Source: Acidovorax sp. 106 (GTDB lineage Bacteria > Pseudomonadota > Gammaproteobacteria > Burkholderiales > Burkholderiaceae_C). Taken from it: a stretch of DNA of 64,000 nucleotides. A program made the position numbers and the translations under genes. Where the stretch lies: assembly GCF_003663825.1 (NCBI RefSeq), contig NZ_RCCC01000001.1, positions 3,728,501 to 3,792,500 of the forward strand, given 5' to 3'. Below are positions 60,525 through 64,000 of the stretch, piece by piece; the stretch's first letter is position 1; each line of letters begins with the position of its first letter. The notes beneath the pieces are model-generated. The model did no database searches. It saw nothing but the letters and a program-made list of their open reading frames with translations, and was not told the origin of the DNA.

Positions 60525-61882
60525 TGGCAGGCTCTGTAGATACCCCCATGCTGGACGATGTGGGGCAGTGGCTGCGCGCCTTTGCAGCGCCCACGGTGTT
60601 GATTGAGCTGGCCAGCCTGCTGGTGTGTGTGGGGCTGGCCTGGGGTGTGGTGGCGTTGCTGCGCCGTGGGCTTAAGCAGGAAGGACATCGCTCCATTCTG
60701 TTTGGTCGCAAGGTGGTGGATGGGGCGCTGTTCCCTATCGCTTTGCTGGCATTGGGCTACGTGGCGCGCGTCGTGCTCCTCAATTGGGTACCGATGGCCG
60801 TGTTCAAAGTGGCGATTCCTGTGCTGGTGTCGCTGGTTGTGATTCGCATTGGGGCTAAGGTGCTGCAAGTCGCTTTCCCGCAGTCCCAGTGGGTCAAGCC
60901 GATTGAGCGCTCCATCTCCTGGCTGGCGTGGTTGGCCATGGTGCTTTGGGTCACGGGCCTGTTGCCTCTGGTGCTGGGCGAGATGGAGCAGATCCACTGG
61001 AAGGTGGGCAGTGTGAACCTCAGCCTGCGCACCATGGTGGAAGGAGCGTTGACTGCGGCGGCGGTGCTGCTGCTGACGCTGTGGGTGTCGGCTGCGATTG
61101 AGTCGCGCTTGCTGCGCTCGGCCACGGGGGCAGAGTTGTCGCTGCGCAAGGCCGTCAGCAACGCGCTGCGGGCGGTGATGATTTTCTTTGGCCTCATCGT
61201 GGCCATGTCGGCGGTGGGGATTGATCTCACGGCCTTGTCAGTGCTCGGGGGCGCCGTGGGCGTGGGCATTGGCCTGGGGCTGCAGAAGCTGGCGGCCAAC
61301 TATGTCAGCGGCTTTGTCATCCTGACCGAGCGCAGCATGCGCATTGGCGACAACGTGCGCGTAGACAACTTTGAAGGCCGCATTACCAACATCAATGCGC
61401 GTTACACCGTGGTGCGGTCTGCGGCAGGGCGCGAATCCATTGTGCCCAACGAGATGCTGATCACCCAGCGGGTGGAAAATCTGTCTCTGGCCGACCCGCG
61501 CGTGTGGCTGTCCACCGTGGTGAGCGTAGCCTATGACAGCGATGTGGATCTGGTGATACAGCTGTTGACCGAATCAGCCCTCGCCAGCAACCGCGTGCTG
61601 CGTGATCCCGCGCCGTCTGCGTCCTTGTCTGCTTTTGGCGCCGATGGTCTGGAGTTCACGGTGGGGTTCTGGATTGCCGATCCGGAAAACGGCGCCCTGG
61701 GCCTCCGATCAGACATCAACCGGGCCATTTTGGCGGCGCTGCGCGCGCACCATATCGACATTCCTTTCCCCCAGCGCGTCATGCACGTGCAGGTAGAGGG
61801 CAGCTTGCCTGGGGCCGGCCCCACGGTGGCAGCGTTGGTGGGGGGCGATGCGGCATCTTCATCCCAAAGTCATGGGCAGTGA
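60524..61882 (+). CDS. MscS-family mechanosensitive ion channel
   Basis: About 452 residues from the ATG overlapping the hydratase stop; the long frame back to 60167 is a shadow. Five or six membrane segments precede the MscS pore and beta domain: GAVGVGIGLGLQKLAANYVSG (glycine/alanine-packed pore helix, about 245-265) and ERSMRIGDNVRVDNFEGRI. The C-terminal cytoplasmic vestibule is complete. It would release solutes on osmotic down-shock. Confidence 0.92.
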   Translation: MAGSVDTPMLDDVGQWLRAFAAPTVLIELASLLVCVGLAWGVVALLRRGLKQEGHRSILFGRKVVDGALFPIALLALGYVARVVLLNWVPMAVFKVAIPVLVSLVVIRIGAKVLQVAFPQSQWVKPIERSISWLAWLAMVLWVTGLLPLVLGEMEQIHWKVGSVNLSLRTMVEGALTAAAVLLLTLWVSAAIESRLLRSATGAELSLRKAVSNALRAVMIFFGLIVAMSAVGIDLTALSVLGGAVGVGIGLGLQKLAANYVSGFVILTERSMRIGDNVRVDNFEGRITNINARYTVVRSAAGRESIVPNEMLITQRVENLSLADPRVWLSTVVSVAYDSDVDLVIQLLTESALASNRVLRDPAPSASLSAFGADGLEFTVGFWIADPENGALGLRSDINRAILAALRAHHIDIPFPQRVMHVQVEGSLPGAGPTVAALVGGDAASSSQSHGQ

Positions 61883-62036
61883 CCCTGCTTGTCGCAGGTG
61901 ACAGCAAACTCTTTGCGCGCCAGTGAATTGCTGGCCTATAATTCACAAAAAGCACGGTCGTTCGTTTTTTGAAGATTTGCAGCAAGCAGTGCATCCTTTT
62001 GTGGGGTTCGCTGCAGTGCGGCATAGAATCATCTGG

Positions 62037-62052
62037 TTTACGTAAACGTCAA
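62037..62052 (+). promoter_or_regulatory. Candidate LiuR-type (MerR) operator upstream of etfB
   Basis: TTTACGTAAACGTCAA is a 16-base near-palindrome that resembles the LiuR motif described for fatty and branched-chain acid catabolism genes in proteobacteria. It lies 29 bases before the etfB ATG. No regulator gene is in the window. Confidence 0.5.
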
Positions 62053-62080
62053 TTCAACCAACTCTCTAGGAGCCGCAGCA

Positions 62081-62830
62081 ATGAAGGTCTTGGTCCCTGT
62101 CAAGCGCGTGGTGGACTACAACGTGAAGGTCCGCGTGAAGTCGGACAACACGGGTGTGGACATCGCCAACGTGAAGATGAGCATGAACCCCTTTGACGAA
62201 ATCGCCGTTGAAGAGGCCGTGCGCCTGAAAGAAAAAGGCCTGGTGACCGAAGTCATCGCAGTCTCCTGCGGCGTAGCGCAATGCCAGGAAACCCTGCGCA
62301 CGGCCATGGCCATTGGTGCCGACCGCGCCATCCTGGTCGAGACCGACGTGGAGCTGCAACCCCTGGCCGTGGCCAAACTGCTCAAGGCCCTGGTGGACAA
62401 GGAACAACCCTCGCTCATCATCCTGGGCAAGCAAGCCATTGACGACGATGCCAACCAGACCGGCCAGATGCTGGCGGCCCTGGCCGACCTGCCCCAGGCC
62501 ACCAACGCCAGCAAGGTCGAATTGGCCGCTGACAAGGTCCATGTGACCCGCGAAATCGACGGCGGCCTCGAGACCCTGGCCTTGAGCCTGCCCGCAGTGA
62601 TCACCACCGACCTGCGCCTGAACGAGCCTCGCTACGTCACCTTGCCCAACATCATGAAGGCCAAGAAAAAGCAGCTGGACACCGTCAAGCCCGAAGACCT
62701 CGGAGTGGACGTGACCCCGCGCCTGAAGACCCTCAAGGTGACCGAACCCGCCAAGCGCGGCGCTGGCGTGAAAGTGGCCGACGTCGCCGCCCTGGTCGAG
62801 AAACTCAAGAACGAAGCGAAGGTGATCTAA
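62081..62830 (+). CDS. etfB: Electron transfer flavoprotein subunit beta
   Basis: A 249-residue EtfB, starting [20 protein letters not shown], the standard opening. AMP-binding and recognition-loop sequences are present ([33 protein letters not shown], the EtfB signature). ETF passes electrons from acyl-CoA dehydrogenases to ETF-quinone oxidoreductase. CTAGGAGCC gives a good ribosome binding site, and etfA follows directly (TAA then ATG). Confidence 0.97.
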   Translation: MKVLVPVKRVVDYNVKVRVKSDNTGVDIANVKMSMNPFDEIAVEEAVRLKEKGLVTEVIAVSCGVAQCQETLRTAMAIGADRAILVETDVELQPLAVAKLLKALVDKEQPSLIILGKQAIDDDANQTGQMLAALADLPQATNASKVELAADKVHVTREIDGGLETLALSLPAVITTDLRLNEPRYVTLPNIMKAKKKQLDTVKPEDLGVDVTPRLKTLKVTEPAKRGAGVKVADVAALVEKLKNEAKVI

Positions 62831-63763
62831 ATGTCGGTACTCGTTATTGCTGAACACGACAACGCGTCCATCAAGGGCGCCACGCTGAACACCGTCACGG
62901 CCGCTGTGGCCTGCGGTGGCGATGTGCACGTGCTGGTGGCTGGCCACAACGCTGGCGCCGCTGCACAAGCAGCCGCCCAGATCGCAGGCGTCGCCAAAGT
63001 CATCCACGCCGATGCCGCCAGCCTGGCCCACGGCTTGGCCGAAAACGTGGCAGCCCAGGTGCTGGCCATTGCAGGCAACTACAGCCACATCCTCTTTGCA
63101 GCCACCGCCAGCGGCAAGAACGTGGCCCCCCGCGTGGCCGCCAAGCTCGACGTCGCCCAGATCAGCGACATCACCAAGGTGGTGAGCCAAGACACCTTCG
63201 AGCGCCCCATCTACGCTGGCAACGCCATTGCCACCGTGCAAAGCAGCGACAGCGTGAAGGTCATCACTGTGCGTACCACCGGCTTTGACGCCGCAGCCGC
63301 CACGGGTGGCAGCGCCGCCGTTGAAACCGCCGCTGCAGCCGCCGATGCCGGCAAGAGCAGCTACGTGGGCAGCGAAATCGCCAAGAACGACCGCCCTGAA
63401 CTCACCGCCGCCAAGATCATCGTCTCCGGTGGCCGCGCGCTGGGCAGCGCAGAAAAGTTCAACGAAGTCATCACCCCCTTGGCCGACAAGCTGGGCGCCG
63501 CCATTGGTGCCAGCCGAGCAGCGGTGGATGCGGGCTATGCCCCCAACGATTTGCAAGTGGGCCAGACCGGCAAGATCGTGGCGCCGCAGCTGTACATCGC
63601 AGCGGGCATCTCGGGCGCGATCCAGCACTTGGCTGGCATGAAGGACTCCAAGGTGATCGTGGCGATCAACAAGGACCCAGAAGCTCCGATCTTCAGCGTG
63701 GCCGACTACGGCCTGGAAGCCGACCTGTTCACGGCAGTGCCTGAATTGGTCAAGGCGCTGTAA
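62831..63763 (+). CDS. etfA: Electron transfer flavoprotein subunit alpha
   Basis: A 310-residue EtfA beginning [23 protein letters not shown]-binding elements [31 protein letters not shown] and [12 protein letters not shown] are all present, as usual for the family. Forms the heterodimer with EtfB. A strong terminator follows, with the acyl-CoA dehydrogenase gene beyond it. Confidence 0.97.
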   Translation: MSVLVIAEHDNASIKGATLNTVTAAVACGGDVHVLVAGHNAGAAAQAAAQIAGVAKVIHADAASLAHGLAENVAAQVLAIAGNYSHILFAATASGKNVAPRVAAKLDVAQISDITKVVSQDTFERPIYAGNAIATVQSSDSVKVITVRTTGFDAAAATGGSAAVETAAAAADAGKSSYVGSEIAKNDRPELTAAKIIVSGGRALGSAEKFNEVITPLADKLGAAIGASRAAVDAGYAPNDLQVGQTGKIVAPQLYIAAGISGAIQHLAGMKDSKVIVAINKDPEAPIFSVADYGLEADLFTAVPELVKAL

Positions 63764-63780
63764 AGCCCTGTGGCTTGCAC

Positions 63781-63809
63781 AAAGGCATCGTTCGCGATGC
63801 CTTTTTTTT
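63781..63809 (+). terminator. Intrinsic terminator after etfBA
   Basis: AAAGGCATCG pairs with CGATGCCTTT around TTCG, followed by T8. It separates etfBA from the acyl-CoA dehydrogenase gene. Confidence 0.95.
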
Positions 63810-63838
63810 GACGAAATTTTGCTTTTTCGGAGACAACA

Positions 63839-64000
63839 ATGAGCTACACCGCCCCCGTCAAGGACATGCTGTTCGCCATCGAGCACTTGGCCAACATCGA
63901 ACAGATCGCCCAAATCCCTGGCTTTGAAGACGCAGGTCTGGACACCGCCTCCGCCGTGCTGGAAGAGTGCGCCAAGTTCAACGAGGGCGTGCTGGCTCCG
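63839..64000 (+). CDS. Acyl-CoA dehydrogenase, N-terminal fragment at window edge
   Basis: The first 54 residues (MSYTAPVKDMLFAIEHLANI and on) are visible. The opening, with an N-terminal extension YTAPVKDMLFAI, matches the DmdC/long acyl-CoA dehydrogenase subgroup. The ATG at 63839 follows CGGAGAC. The gene continues past 64000, so catalytic residues cannot be checked. It follows etfBA, its likely electron acceptor. Confidence 0.85.
   Translation, partial: MSYTAPVKDMLFAIEHLANIEQIAQIPGFEDAGLDTASAVLEECAKFNEGVLAP

Noticed and set aside
1..64000. CRISPR array, prophage, insertion sequence or tRNA gene
   Set aside because: No regularly spaced direct repeats, transposase or phage genes, or cloverleaf sequences were seen while reading both strands; faint remnants could be missed by eye.

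Overview
The window is high-GC, gene-dense DNA from a betaproteobacterium, most likely of the family Comamonadaceae (Acidovorax-like). This is inferred from gene content (NasT-type nitrate control, orphan Liv-type binding proteins, TRAP transport, etfBA next to an acyl-CoA dehydrogenase) and from a dispersed hairpin repeat; no database was searched. I found no tRNA, rRNA, CRISPR array, insertion sequence or prophage.

Layout. 1-2.7 kb: a partial tartrate/D-malate dehydrogenase gene, its divergent LysR regulator and a DMT exporter. 2.8-7.3 kb: yqeY and rpsU, then a large GGDEF-EAL sensor. 7.3-17.1 kb: a BaiN-like flavoprotein, two AT-rich paralogous lipoproteins, a TonB siderophore receptor, a fatty acid hydroxylase, a thioesterase and a GH5 cellulase with CBM2. 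17.3-26.2 kb: the nitrate assimilation operon nirB, a PilJ-domain protein, nirD, nasA, ybiB, cobA, all on the minus strand. 26.7-34.5 kb: an Aer-like receptor, then a gluconate module (gntR, gntK and a three-gene TRAP transporter), then a CBS protein. 34.6-40.9 kb: a chemoreceptor, nitrate ABC transporter nrtABD and the ANTAR antiterminator nasT. 41.1-46.1 kb: an orphan binding lipoprotein, tsaD, and an aldehyde dehydrogenase with a divergent AraC regulator. 46.3-51.2 kb: a Fur-box-preceded MacAB-like tripartite exporter with separate ATPase and permease genes. 51.4-58.7 kb: hsp20, an orphan binding protein, mltB, and a MoxR-DUF58-transglutaminase operon. 58.7-64 kb: an HDAC-family hydrolase, an enoyl-CoA hydratase, an MscS channel, etfBA and the start of an acyl-CoA dehydrogenase gene.

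How it works together. The two nitrate transcription units (nirB operon and nrtABD) lie about 10 kb apart, but each begins with a near-perfect sigma-54 promoter. Each is followed by a leader in which a small hairpin (GGAC-loop-GTCC) is mutually exclusive with an intrinsic terminator. This is the design expected for an ANTAR antiterminator, and nasT lies just upstream of nrtA. No NasS partner is visible. Inside the nirB operon sits an exported protein made of two PilJ-type domains, whose role is open. The iron theme (TonB receptor and MacAB-like exporter, each with a Fur-like box) suggests siderophore traffic without local biosynthesis genes.

Two repeat families stand out. One is a hairpin of about 50-65 nt with an AGCGCT core, in at least eight places, three of them clearly in frame inside genes. 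The other is a set of larger palindromes whose arms differ in sequence between copies but stay self-complementary, around a conserved core.
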